Below, piece after piece: positions 1 through 5,435 of a DNA stretch of 9,099 nt (positions are counted from its first letter, which is position 1; every line of letters begins with the position of its first letter). The DNA is taken from contig DXHG01000009.1 of the NCBI GenBank assembly GCA_019113455.1, forward strand, positions 1 to 9,099, given 5' to 3'. The notes below the pieces were generated by a model. The model had not been told where the DNA came from and ran no database searches. It saw only the letters and a program-made list of their open reading frames with translations. Position numbers and translations under genes: made by a program. Source of the stretch: Candidatus Treponema faecavium. GTDB taxonomy: Bacteria; Spirochaetota; Spirochaetia; Treponematales; Treponemataceae.

Positions 1-63
1 AAACCGCCGCATGTAAGCGCAGTACACACCTCGCGGGAAAACCTCAAAGAAAACAACCCGCAT
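1..63 (-). CDS. Possible 5' end of a divergent gene, cut by the window edge
   Basis: A minus-strand frame opens with ATG at 63-61 and stays open for 21 codons to the window edge. It begins Met-Arg-Val-Val-Phe-Phe-Glu-Val-Phe-Pro-Arg-Gly. An in-frame ATG also lies at 75-73. No convincing ribosome-binding site precedes either start. The placement, divergent from the phosphatase gene with about 80 bp between starts, suits a real gene, but 21 open codons can occur by chance. I do not recognise a family, and the call rests only on an open frame. Confidence 0.2.
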   Translation of the reverse strand, partial: MRVVFFEVFPRGVYCAYMRRF

Positions 64-105
64 TGCAGAGCACATGCCGATGCCCTGAAATGCCGCGGCG
101 CGCTA

Positions 106-134
106 TTGTTCAGGCGCGGTGTTTTTGCTATACT
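106..134 (+). promoter_or_regulatory. Sigma70-type promoter of the HAD phosphatase gene
   Basis: A -35 box TTGTTC (106-111) and a -10 box TATACT (129-134) are separated by exactly 17 bp. The predicted transcription start, about 6-8 nt past the -10 box, falls at 140-143, immediately before the ATG at 144. This implies a leaderless or nearly leaderless mRNA. Confidence 0.55.
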
Positions 135-143
135 TCCAGTATT

Positions 144-1004
144 ATGGAAGAAACATTGCTGCATAAACTGCCTGACATATCTGAAAAAAAACTGTCTCCT
201 GAGCTCATTGCGCTTGATTTGGACGATACGCTGCTTAAAAACGATTTGACTATTTCCGATTATACTGTTCAGACACTGCAGCGGGCTGCTGACAGGGGAA
301 TATATATTGTGCTGTGTTCCGGCCGGACCGATAACGCCATTCTTCCATATGTGCGGCGGCTCGACATCGCTGGAAAACCCGCCGGCAGATACATTGTCGC
401 GCAGAACGGCACGTCTATTACGGATCTGCATGAACGCAGGGAAATTTACGCCAAACTCACGGACGGCGATATCCTTGTCGAAGGGTATCACGAAGCGCAG
501 GCGATGGGGCTTGCCGTTGAAGTGTGCGACGCTTCGACGATTTACACGCCGTGTGTGAATTCGTATGTGGAGCGGGACGCGGCGCTGACTAATCTGCGGC
601 TGGAAATTATCAGCGACTTTGAGTCATTTTTGCAGAAAAAGTTCCCTAAACTGATTGTTTCAGGCGATCCGGCAGTTATAGAGCGGCTTGAGCAGCGGAT
701 GCGCTCAGTTATGGGCAGCCGCTGCGTCATGGCGCGGAGCAAGCCGTTTTATCTTGAAATACAATCGCCCGGTACGGGCAAGGGCGAGGCGCTTATCTGG
801 CTTGCCGACTATCTGCACCTTGACAGGAAACGCATTATGGCGTTTGGCGACAGCATGAACGACGAGACAATGATGCGCAATGCAGGGCTTTCCGTTGCAA
901 TGAAAAACGGCCTTGCCGTGATACAGGAACAGGCGCGCTACGTGAGCGCGTACACAAACGATGAAGACGGGGTTGCGCGTTTTATCGATGCGTATGTGCT
1001 GTAG
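144..1004 (+). CDS. Cof-type HAD-superfamily phosphatase (subfamily IIB)
   Basis: A 286-residue cytosolic hydrolase of the Cof/YbiV/YidA group, which dephosphorylate sugar phosphates and other small phosphorylated metabolites through a phospho-aspartate intermediate with Mg2+. All four HAD motifs are visible. Motif I is DLDDT with nucleophile Asp25 and acid/base Asp27. Motif II is Ser59 in LCSGR. Motif III is Lys213 in GTGKGEAL. Motif IV is GDSMND with Asp236 and Asp240. The C2-type cap lies between motifs II and III. Family members are usually 260-290 residues. The frame is open further upstream (TTG at 63), but the ATG at 144 gives a normal family N-terminus and lies just after a good -10 box. 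There is no Shine-Dalgarno sequence, so translation may be leaderless. It converges on the PTS operon. A sugar-phosphate substrate is plausible, but sequence cannot define it. Confidence 0.9.
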   Translation: MEETLLHKLPDISEKKLSPELIALDLDDTLLKNDLTISDYTVQTLQRAADRGIYIVLCSGRTDNAILPYVRRLDIAGKPAGRYIVAQNGTSITDLHERREIYAKLTDGDILVEGYHEAQAMGLAVEVCDASTIYTPCVNSYVERDAALTNLRLEIISDFESFLQKKFPKLIVSGDPAVIERLEQRMRSVMGSRCVMARSKPFYLEIQSPGTGKGEALIWLADYLHLDRKRIMAFGDSMNDETMMRNAGLSVAMKNGLAVIQEQARYVSAYTNDEDGVARFIDAYVL

Positions 1005-1099
1005 CTGCGTGTAAAAACGCGCGCGGCTCCGTGCCGGCAATCGAGTGCGGCGCTGTGCCCGCATACGAATATTTCATAGAAAATATATGACTAAAAGCG

Positions 1100-1121
1100 G
1101 CGCGCCGTACGTACTGCGCGC
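1100..1121 (-). other. Secondary GC-rich hairpin past the PTS operon terminator
   Basis: GCGCGC (1100-1105) and GCGCGC (1116-1121) can pair around a 10-nt loop that itself contains GTACGTAC. It lies just beyond the main terminator of the minus-strand operon and is followed on that strand by a weak CGCTTTTAG. It may be a back-up terminator or an RNA-end stabiliser. Together with 1005-1099 it makes up the convergent intergenic space; I see no gene there. Confidence 0.3.
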
Positions 1122-1123
1122 AT

Positions 1124-1169
1124 AAAAAATCCGCATACGCTCTGCGCGAGCGCGCAAAGCGTATGCGGA
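1124..1169 (-). terminator. Intrinsic terminator of the PTS operon
   Basis: A nearly perfect 40-nt palindrome: outer arms of 12 bp (1130-1141 with 1158-1169) plus, after one C/A mismatch, a 6-bp inner GC stem (1143-1148 with 1151-1156) with a 2-nt loop. On the minus strand it is followed directly by six T (1129-1124), and it starts 33 bp after the ptsI stop. The plus-strand side has no T-run, so it should mainly stop the PTS operon, although the stem could also protect the 3' end of the convergent phosphatase mRNA. Confidence 0.88.
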
Positions 1170-1201
1170 AATACCTGATGCGGCAAACCGGTATGTGTCT
1201 G

Positions 1202-2830
1202 TCAGAGCTCTCTGATGCGTTTTTTGAGCTGGAGTATGGCTCCCGGGTAGACGGAAAGCTCATCGATGCCGGCGCGCACAAAGCGTTCCGTCAGCTCAAG
1301 ATCCGAGCCAAGCTCTCCGCAGATGCCAACCCAGATATTGTGTTTATGTGCGTTCTGCGCAACAAGTTCGATAAGGCGCAGCACGGCCTCGTGATGCACG
1401 TCGCAGTATTTTTCAAGCCGCTCGTTCTGCCGATCAATTGCGAGCGTATACTGTGTGAGGTCGTTTGAGCCGATGCTGAAGAAATCAACCTCTTTTGCAA
1501 GAATGTCGCTGATGACGGCGGCGGCGGGCGTTTCAATCATAATGCCGATTTCTTTTGGCATTGCGTAGGGAACGTGTTTTGCTTCCAACTGCTCGGCAGC
1601 CTTTTTAAGACATTCTTTTGCATATTTGATTTCATCGAGCGCGATAATCATCGGGAACATAACCGCAACATTGCCGACAACAGCCGCGCGCAGTATTGAA
1701 CGCAGCTGCGCGGCAAACACGTCGGGGCATTCAAAGCAGAGCCTGAGCGCGCGGATGCCGAGCGCGGGGTTCTGTTCCGGCTCAAGCGGAAGGCACGGAG
1801 CGGTTTTGTCCGCGCCTATGTCGAGCGTGCGGATAACGAGCAGCCGATCCCCGAGCTTTTTTGCCGCGTTTGTGTACACCTGCGCAAGCTCGTCTTCGGA
1901 AGGCAGTTCCGTGCGTCCCAGATAGAGAAATTCGCTCCTGAAAAGACCGACGCCTTCGCCGCCTGATGCGGTTACCGCGTCTATGTCTTCAAGATTGCCG
2001 GCGTTGCCGTAGATGCGGACTTTCTGTCCGGAGCTGGTTACCGCCTCTTTGTCTTTGAGCGCGGCAAGCTCCCGCTGTTCCTGCGCGTAGCGCTCCTGCG
2101 TTTCTTGAGCCTGAGCTGCGGTCTGTTCGTCAGGCTCTATTGTAACGGTGCCTGTAAGTCCGTCGACGATGCAGCGCTTGCCGCTGAGTTCCTGCGAAAG
2201 CGGAATATCAGGCGCGATAACCGCCGGAATACTCAGCGAGCGCGCGAGAATCGCCGTGTGCGCGGTGCGGCTTCCCTTGCGCGATACGAGGGCAAGCAGC
2301 TGCGAGCGGTCAAACATGAGCGTCTGGCTGGGCGAAAGCTCATCAGCGATAAGGATAACGGGCTCTTCCGTATTTCCGGTACACGATGTATCTTTGCCCT
2401 GCAGAATTTGGATAACGCGCTTAGATACGTCGGCAACGTCGCTTCCGCGTTCGGCAATATAATCGCTCCCGGATGCGGCAAGGTCTTGGGCAAACTGTTT
2501 CGCTGCTTCCGTTACCGCGTGTTCGGCGCAGCACTTGGTGCCGCGGATACGCTCCCGCATATTCTCTAGGAAATCGTCATCCTGGAGCATCATGCTGTGC
2601 ACCATAAAAATATCAGCCGCGTCTTCGCCTGAGCTTTGGAGCGCGCGGTCGTAGAGCCCCATGAGCTCGTCAACCGCCGTATTGCACGCACCGAGCAGCC
2701 TCGTTATTTCAGCTTCGGCGTCGCAGACCGTGACGTCCTTGAATGACTCCGGCTGCACCGGCGCGTCAAGATAGAGCAGCGTTCCCTGCGCGATACCTGC
2801 GGATACGGCAGTTCCCTTGTAGCTGTTCAT
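1202..2830 (-). CDS. ptsI: PTS Enzyme I (phosphoenolpyruvate-protein phosphotransferase)
   Basis: This cytosolic enzyme (542 residues) takes phosphate from PEP onto a histidine and passes it to HPr, starting the PTS cascade. The N-terminal HPr-binding/phosphohistidine region carries His191 in GSRTAHTAILARS, the canonical swivelling active site. The C-terminal TIM barrel shows PEP-binding Arg298 (GLFRSEF) and Arg334 (RTLDIGADK), the FSIGSNDLTQYTLAIDR signature at 451-467, and the catalytic Cys504 in GICGELGSD. All key residues are present. The usual length is about 570-575; this protein ends soon after SVYPGAILQLKKRIREL, so the last C-terminal helices of typical Enzyme I are missing. The ATG overlaps the ptsH stop as TAATG, and GGGAG lies 10 nt upstream (2841-2845), indicating translational coupling. 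It is the last gene of the operon. Confidence 0.97.
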   Translation of the reverse strand: MNSYKGTAVSAGIAQGTLLYLDAPVQPESFKDVTVCDAEAEITRLLGACNTAVDELMGLYDRALQSSGEDAADIFMVHSMMLQDDDFLENMRERIRGTKCCAEHAVTEAAKQFAQDLAASGSDYIAERGSDVADVSKRVIQILQGKDTSCTGNTEEPVILIADELSPSQTLMFDRSQLLALVSRKGSRTAHTAILARSLSIPAVIAPDIPLSQELSGKRCIVDGLTGTVTIEPDEQTAAQAQETQERYAQEQRELAALKDKEAVTSSGQKVRIYGNAGNLEDIDAVTASGGEGVGLFRSEFLYLGRTELPSEDELAQVYTNAAKKLGDRLLVIRTLDIGADKTAPCLPLEPEQNPALGIRALRLCFECPDVFAAQLRSILRAAVVGNVAVMFPMIIALDEIKYAKECLKKAAEQLEAKHVPYAMPKEIGIMIETPAAAVISDILAKEVDFFSIGSNDLTQYTLAIDRQNERLEKYCDVHHEAVLRLIELVAQNAHKHNIWVGICGELGSDLELTERFVRAGIDELSVYPGAILQLKKRIREL

Positions 2831-3087
2831 TAGAAGTGTTCTCCCATAAATGTTTCTATCATTTTAACCGCGTCGCTTTCGTCAGCGCCGTTTGCCGTAA
2901 TCGTAACGGTGTCTCCCTGTTTTACGCCGAGCTTCATCAGGGCAAACAGCTTTTTGACGCTGGCTTCTTTTCCGTTAAACGACATGGTGATGTCGCTTGA
3001 AAACTTTGCCGCCTCTTTTACGAGAATCCCTGCCGGCCGTGCGTGCAGTCCATCCGCAGCTTTCACTGTGTACGTGAATTGTTTCAT
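2830..3087 (-). CDS. ptsH: HPr phosphocarrier protein with Lys at position 46
   Basis: An 85-residue HPr that carries phosphate from Enzyme I to EIIA domains. The active-site histidine is His15 in DGLHARPA, and the length and spacing match HPr proteins without gaps. The regulatory site differs: position 46, a serine phosphorylated by HPr kinase in many bacteria, is Lys (codon AAG, plus-strand 2950-2952), in the stretch SVKKLFALMKLG. Ser43 is nearby but is not the known site. An HPr with His15 and no Ser46 should work in transport and antiterminator phosphorylation but not in HprK-dependent control. A strong GGAGG (3095-3099) lies 7 nt before the ATG. The gene follows the antiterminator by 30 bp and overlaps ptsI by one base. 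Confidence 0.97.
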   Translation of the reverse strand: MKQFTYTVKAADGLHARPAGILVKEAAKFSSDITMSFNGKEASVKKLFALMKLGVKQGDTVTITANGADESDAVKMIETFMGEHF

Positions 3088-3117
3088 TGATAATCCTCCG
3101 TTAGTTATTATATGTTG

Positions 3118-4017
3118 TTATACCGCTGTATCCGGTACGTCCGCGCCATATTCATGCTGCAGCTTTGAAATATGGACAGCTAAATATGACTGCTCTTCTT
3201 TCCCGATTATACACCTGAATTCCGTTTCAAGAAAGTCTTTTATTGCGCCTGCGCCTGCGCACGCTTCAGGATATGTCTGTGCAAGCATGTCAAAGAGGCG
3301 CAGGTCTCCCTGTGCGGAATAGTCTGTGCGCTGCAAAAGGCGCTGCGCAAGAAACGTGATATGTGTTACGAACCGCTGCCATGAAAGCGATTCTTCGTCT
3401 ATGGGCCGTTTAAGGTATTGCATGGCGATTGCCGCGATGCGTTCTGCCGTTGCCACAATCGCGTTTATTTTTGTGTTGTCGGGTCCGAGCTCCGCGTTGA
3501 TAAAATGCAGCGCCAAAAACGCCGCCTCGTCTTCGGGAAACGATACGCCGGTTGCTTCTTTTATAATGACAAGCGCGTCAGCGGCGAACTGGTATTCTTC
3601 AGGATACAGGCGCCTGATAGACGGCAGAAGCGGATTCTTTAACGTAATATGCTCGTTTATGCGCATCAGCGCCGCGCTTATATGGTCGGTGAGCGTGATG
3701 TAAATGCTGTCGTGCAGCTTTTTGCGGCAGGTTTGCTTGGCATGTGAAATAATGCGTTCGGCAAGCAGGATATGCTCCACCGGAATATTCTGTATGATTT
3801 GCTGAAAATGATTGCTTGTTTCCTGGCTGTGCAGCGTGAATACTTTTTCTATGCGGGAACTGTCAATAGCGTCTCCCGCTTTTTTCCCAAATGCGATGCC
3901 CCTGCCCATAACGATTTTTTCTGTATTGTCATCGGCAATACAGACAACGGCATTGTTGTTCAATATTTTACTGATTTTCAGACAGCCGTTTGCCGTGTGT
4001 TCGCTCATGATGTGCAT
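3118..4017 (-). CDS. licT: LicT/BglG-family transcriptional antiterminator
   Basis: A 299-residue RNA-binding antiterminator. The N-terminal CAT RNA-binding domain (about residues 12-65) shows KISKILNNN, VMGRGIAFGKKAGD and the RIEKVF hinge typical of LicT/SacT. Two PRD domains follow (about 75-175 and 180-290). All four phosphorylatable histidines are in place: His112 (TLTDHI), His171 (LALHF), His219 (FVTHI) and His282 (AVHIS). By family knowledge, phosphorylation by the EII inhibits through PRD1 and HPr~P activates through PRD2, so the protein reads sugar supply. Its likely target is the RAT at 4696-4737 in front of its own operon. The N-terminus is about 10 residues longer than usual; Met4 (4008) is an alternative start, and neither start has a clear Shine-Dalgarno. 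The symbol is by family; the paralogue type (LicT, SacT or GlcT) is not certain. Confidence 0.93.
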   Translation of the reverse strand: MHIMSEHTANGCLKISKILNNNAVVCIADDNTEKIVMGRGIAFGKKAGDAIDSSRIEKVFTLHSQETSNHFQQIIQNIPVEHILLAERIISHAKQTCRKKLHDSIYITLTDHISAALMRINEHITLKNPLLPSIRRLYPEEYQFAADALVIIKEATGVSFPEDEAAFLALHFINAELGPDNTKINAIVATAERIAAIAMQYLKRPIDEESLSWQRFVTHITFLAQRLLQRTDYSAQGDLRLFDMLAQTYPEACAGAGAIKDFLETEFRCIIGKEEQSYLAVHISKLQHEYGADVPDTAV

Positions 4018-4028
4018 CCGGAAACATA

Positions 4029-4059
4029 ACAGGGATATGCCTGCCTGACATATCCCTGT
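4029..4059 (-). other. Intercistronic stem-loop between crr and the antiterminator gene
   Basis: CAGGGATATG (4030-4039) and CATATCCCTG (4049-4058) form a perfect 10-bp stem, 11 bp with the flanking A/T pair, around a 9-nt loop. It lies 11 nt before the antiterminator start. Neither strand has a T-run after it, so it is not a standard terminator. It could reduce translation of the antiterminator or mark an mRNA processing site; this is inference. Confidence 0.6.
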
Positions 4060-4074
4060 GTATGTACATATATG

Positions 4075-4605
4075 CTATTTGCTTGCCTGTATCAATACTT
4101 CGCCGTGGGTTACGGATGCACCGACTGCAGGAACGACCGTAAACGTACCGTAATCATCGGAATTGTTGACGATTACAGGCGTAACTATGGAAAGCCCCGC
4201 GGCTTTTATCGTGGGAATATCAAACTTAAGCAGCAAATCTCCTTTTTTTACGCGCTGGTCTTCGGTTACAAATATTTCGTAGCCATTGCCTTTCAGTTCA
4301 ACTGTGTTCATGCCGACATGCACAAGCACTTCTGCGCCGTTGTCGGCGGTAATGCCGACTGCGTGTTTGGTGTCCGGCGCGACCGAAATAACACCGTCGC
4401 AGGGGGCGTATACTTCGCCGACTGCCGGATCAATCGCGCAGCCTTTGCCGAGCGCTTCGCTGCTGAACGCTTCGTCTTCCACGTCCTGCAGCGCAACTAC
4501 CGTTCCTGTAACGGGAACAAGCAGTTCCACCGCGGCAGCGACCTGTTCAGGCTGCTGCATACCGAACATTTTCATGAGCTTTTGTCCGAAAGATTCTTTT
4601 GCCAT
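4075..4605 (-). CDS. crr: Free-standing PTS EIIA component, glucose type
   Basis: A 176-residue single-domain EIIA of the Glc/Nag family that accepts phosphate from HPr and passes it to an EIIB. The active histidine is His96 in EVLVHVGMNTVELKG, and the second, supporting histidine is His81 in DTKHAV; their 15-residue spacing equals that of E. coli His75 and His90. The position matching E. coli Asp94 is Asn100. The first 15 residues could form a short amphipathic helix, as in E. coli Crr. An upstream in-frame ATG (4620) gives 181 residues, but AGGAGA lies 7-8 nt before the ATG at 4605 and actually follows the upstream ATG, so 4605 is preferred. It is first in the operon, 57 bp before the antiterminator. 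The EIICB at 7212 has no EIIA domain and is the obvious partner. Confidence 0.95.
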   Translation of the reverse strand: MAKESFGQKLMKMFGMQQPEQVAAAVELLVPVTGTVVALQDVEDEAFSSEALGKGCAIDPAVGEVYAPCDGVISVAPDTKHAVGITADNGAEVLVHVGMNTVELKGNGYEIFVTEDQRVKKGDLLLKFDIPTIKAAGLSIVTPVIVNNSDDYGTFTVVPAVGASVTHGEVLIQASK

Positions 4606-4651
4606 CGTTTTTCTCCTCATTTCTTATGGAAAGACACAGTACCGGCGGCGT

Positions 4652-4704
4652 AAAAAAAGGCAAAACCCCTGCACCTGTGCTGTACCATGTGTGTGGGTTT
4701 TGCC
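4652..4704 (-). terminator. Leader terminator (attenuator) of the PTS operon, overlapping the RAT
   Basis: On the minus strand GGCAAAACCC (4704-4695) pairs perfectly with GGGTTTTGCC (4668-4659) around a 26-nt loop, followed at once by seven T (4658-4652). It sits between the promoter and crr. The first arm is also the 3' part of the RAT, so the two structures cannot form together. This is the classic BglG/LicT-type conditional terminator. Confidence 0.9.
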
Positions 4705-4737
4705 TGCTTATACAACTGTGTACTGCAGTAACAATCC
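4696..4737 (-). promoter_or_regulatory. Ribonucleic antiterminator (RAT) for a LicT/SacT-type protein, with extended apical stem
   Basis: On the minus strand GGATTGTTACTGC (4737-4725) and GCAGGCAAAACC (4707-4696) are, from memory, the two halves of the Bacillus LicT-type RAT. In the canonical 29-nt element they are separated by about 4 nt. Here 17 nt separate them (4724-4708: AGTACACAGTTGTATAA), inside which TACA and TGTA can pair to extend the hairpin. The element starts about 7 nt after the predicted transcription start and overlaps the following terminator. Binding of the antiterminator encoded at 3118-4017 would hold the RAT hairpin and allow read-through into crr-licT-ptsH-ptsI. Confidence 0.9.
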
Positions 4738-4750
4738 GCTTGTATTAAAT

Positions 4751-4779
4751 ACTATACCATGGCTCGGATACTTTGTCTA
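4751..4779 (-). promoter_or_regulatory. Sigma70-type promoter of the PTS operon
   Basis: On the minus strand a -35 box TAGACA (4779-4774) and a -10 box TATAGT (4756-4751) each match consensus at five of six positions, with a 17-bp spacer. The predicted start near 4744 places the RAT at the very 5' end of the transcript, as in known RAT-controlled operons. Confidence 0.8.
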
Positions 4780-4874
4780 TATGCTGCGCAGCAGGGTGCA
4801 GGAGCAGCAAGTTCTGCCGGCGGCTGGGAAAACGCCCGCACGCCGGTACATACAAACGCCGCCTGCCGTTTTAT

Positions 4875-4903
4875 ATTTGCCGCTGGCAAATTTTTATTTT
4901 TTT
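4875..4903 (+). terminator. Orphan terminator-like hairpin or dyad operator
   Basis: ATTTGCC (4875-4881) and GGCAAAT (4885-4891) form a perfect 7-bp dyad around GCT, followed on the plus strand by a T-rich run (4891-4903). No plus-strand gene ends here. A further GGCAAAT copy lies at 4926-4932. It is either the end of a small or antisense transcript or a protein-binding dyad lying upstream of the PTS promoter. The rest of 4780-4980 shows no gene. Confidence 0.35.
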
Positions 4904-4980
4904 AATGGGAAATCTGTCAGCTGTCGGCAAATAGTTTTTTACGCGGCGGCTTTTTATTTTACTTTTGTCTTTATTTCCTG

Positions 4981-5009
4981 TTGACTTTTTTTTGATGATG
5001 CGCTATAGT
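4981..5009 (+). promoter_or_regulatory. Promoter of the tRNA-Asp/tRNA-Pro pair
   Basis: A -35 box TTGACT (4981-4986) and a -10 box TATAGT (5004-5009) are separated by 17 bp, with T-rich DNA upstream. The predicted start near 5016 lies 6 nt before the mature 5' end of tRNA-Asp. Confidence 0.8.
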
Positions 5010-5021
5010 ATTTCTCACAAC

Positions 5022-5095
5022 GGGGGCGTAGCGAAGCTGGTTATCGCGTCGGCCTGTCAAGCCGAAGATCGCGGGTTCAAGCCCCGTCGCTCCCG
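5022..5095 (+). tRNA. tRNA-Asp (GTC)
   Basis: A full cloverleaf of 74 nt. The acceptor stem is GGGGGCG (5022-5028) with CGCTCCC (5088-5094), including one G-T pair, and the discriminator is G5095. The D stem is GCGA/TCGC. The anticodon stem TCGGC/GCCGA encloses loop CTGTCAA with anticodon GTC at 5056-5058. The T arm is GCGGG-TTCAAGC-CCCGT. CCA is not encoded (CTTCA follows), so it must be added after transcription. Confidence 0.95.
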
Positions 5096-5099
5096 CTTC

Positions 5100-5134
5100 A
5101 GCACCTGCCGCAACAGAGGCTGGTGCTTTTTTTT
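5100..5134 (+). terminator. Terminator-like hairpin between the two tRNA genes
   Basis: AGCACC (5100-5105) pairs with GGTGCT (5122-5127). A GCC/GGC inner stem follows a T-T mismatch, with an 8-nt loop, and eight T follow (5127-5134). The T-run ends exactly at the first base of tRNA-Pro. It looks like a partial terminator or attenuator that sets the tRNA-Asp to tRNA-Pro ratio, or a processing element. Confidence 0.7.
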
Positions 5135-5207
5135 CGGGCAGTAGCGCAGGTGGTAGCGCGCCAGGTTCGGGACTTGGAGGTCGCGGGTTCGAATCCCGCC
5201 TGCCCGA
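5135..5207 (+). tRNA. tRNA-Pro (CGG)
   Basis: A 73-nt cloverleaf. The acceptor is CGGGCAG (5135-5141) with CTGCCCG (5200-5206), and the discriminator is A5207. The anticodon stem CCAGG/CTTGG contains one G-T pair and encloses loop TTCGGGA with anticodon CGG at 5168-5170, reading CCG. The T arm is GCGGG-TTCGAAT-CCCGC. CCA is not encoded. There is no room for a promoter of its own after the preceding T-run, so it is probably expressed by read-through. A 10-bp palindrome GAGAATTCTC follows at once (5208-5217). Confidence 0.95.
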
Positions 5208-5234
5208 GAGAATTCTCATATATATACTGCACAT

Positions 5235-5268
5235 AAAAAGCTGTTTCAGTAATGGAGCAGCTTTTTTT
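5235..5268 (+). terminator. Intrinsic terminator after the tRNA pair
   Basis: GCTGTTTC (5240-5247) pairs with GGAGCAGC (5254-5261), including G-U pairs, around AGTAAT. The stem is extended by five A before it and followed by seven T (5262-5268). The A-run would allow some termination on the other strand too. Confidence 0.85.
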
Positions 5269-5291
5269 ATTGACCGCTGTACAAGCCCTCC

Positions 5292-5326
5292 GCTTTCAGG
5301 TGCTGCAGCGGCTGAAAGCTGTTTTT
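5292..5326 (+). terminator. Second terminator after the tRNA pair
   Basis: GCTTTCAG (5292-5299) and CTGAAAGC (5312-5319) form a perfect 8-bp stem around a 12-nt loop, followed by TG and five T. It probably backs up the terminator at 5235-5268 and insulates the lipoprotein gene from the tRNA transcript. Confidence 0.65.
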
Positions 5327-5377
5327 CTGCCACCCTTTTGATTTTCTGCTTGATTCCCCCTTCGGCGCATTTTACAG

Positions 5378-5383
5378 TATACT
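5378..5383 (+). promoter_or_regulatory. Possible -10 box of the lipoprotein gene
   Basis: TATACT at 5378-5383 is a good -10 match, 53 bp before the start codon. No fitting -35 is seen: TTGATT at 5350-5355 would need a 22-bp spacer. If active, it may need an activator or a different sigma factor. Confidence 0.3.
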
Positions 5384-5435
5384 GCCTGTATCCGACCTTG
5401 TGCCGCGATACAGCGGGAATGAAACGGAGGCTGCT

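Noticed and set aside
63..143. Upstream TTG start adding 27 residues to the HAD phosphatase
   Set aside because: It has no ribosome-binding site, would place the promoter inside the gene, and adds a Cys/Arg-rich stretch not typical of the family.
705..1064. Minus-strand 119-codon frame overlapping the end of the phosphatase gene
   Set aside because: It is antisense to conserved HAD motifs III and IV, lacks a start signal, and lies beyond the PTS terminator.
4286..4984. Plus-strand 232-codon frame across crr and the PTS leader
   Set aside because: It is antisense to a clear crr gene and crosses the terminator, RAT and promoter, with low-complexity Ser/Thr/Pro content. It has no family features.
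4971..5333. Minus-strand 120-codon frame containing GRRDSNPRPPSPEPG and GATGLEPAIFGLTGRR
   Set aside because: These are the well-known false peptides obtained by translating the antisense of tRNA genes. Both stretches lie exactly over tRNA-Pro and tRNA-Asp.
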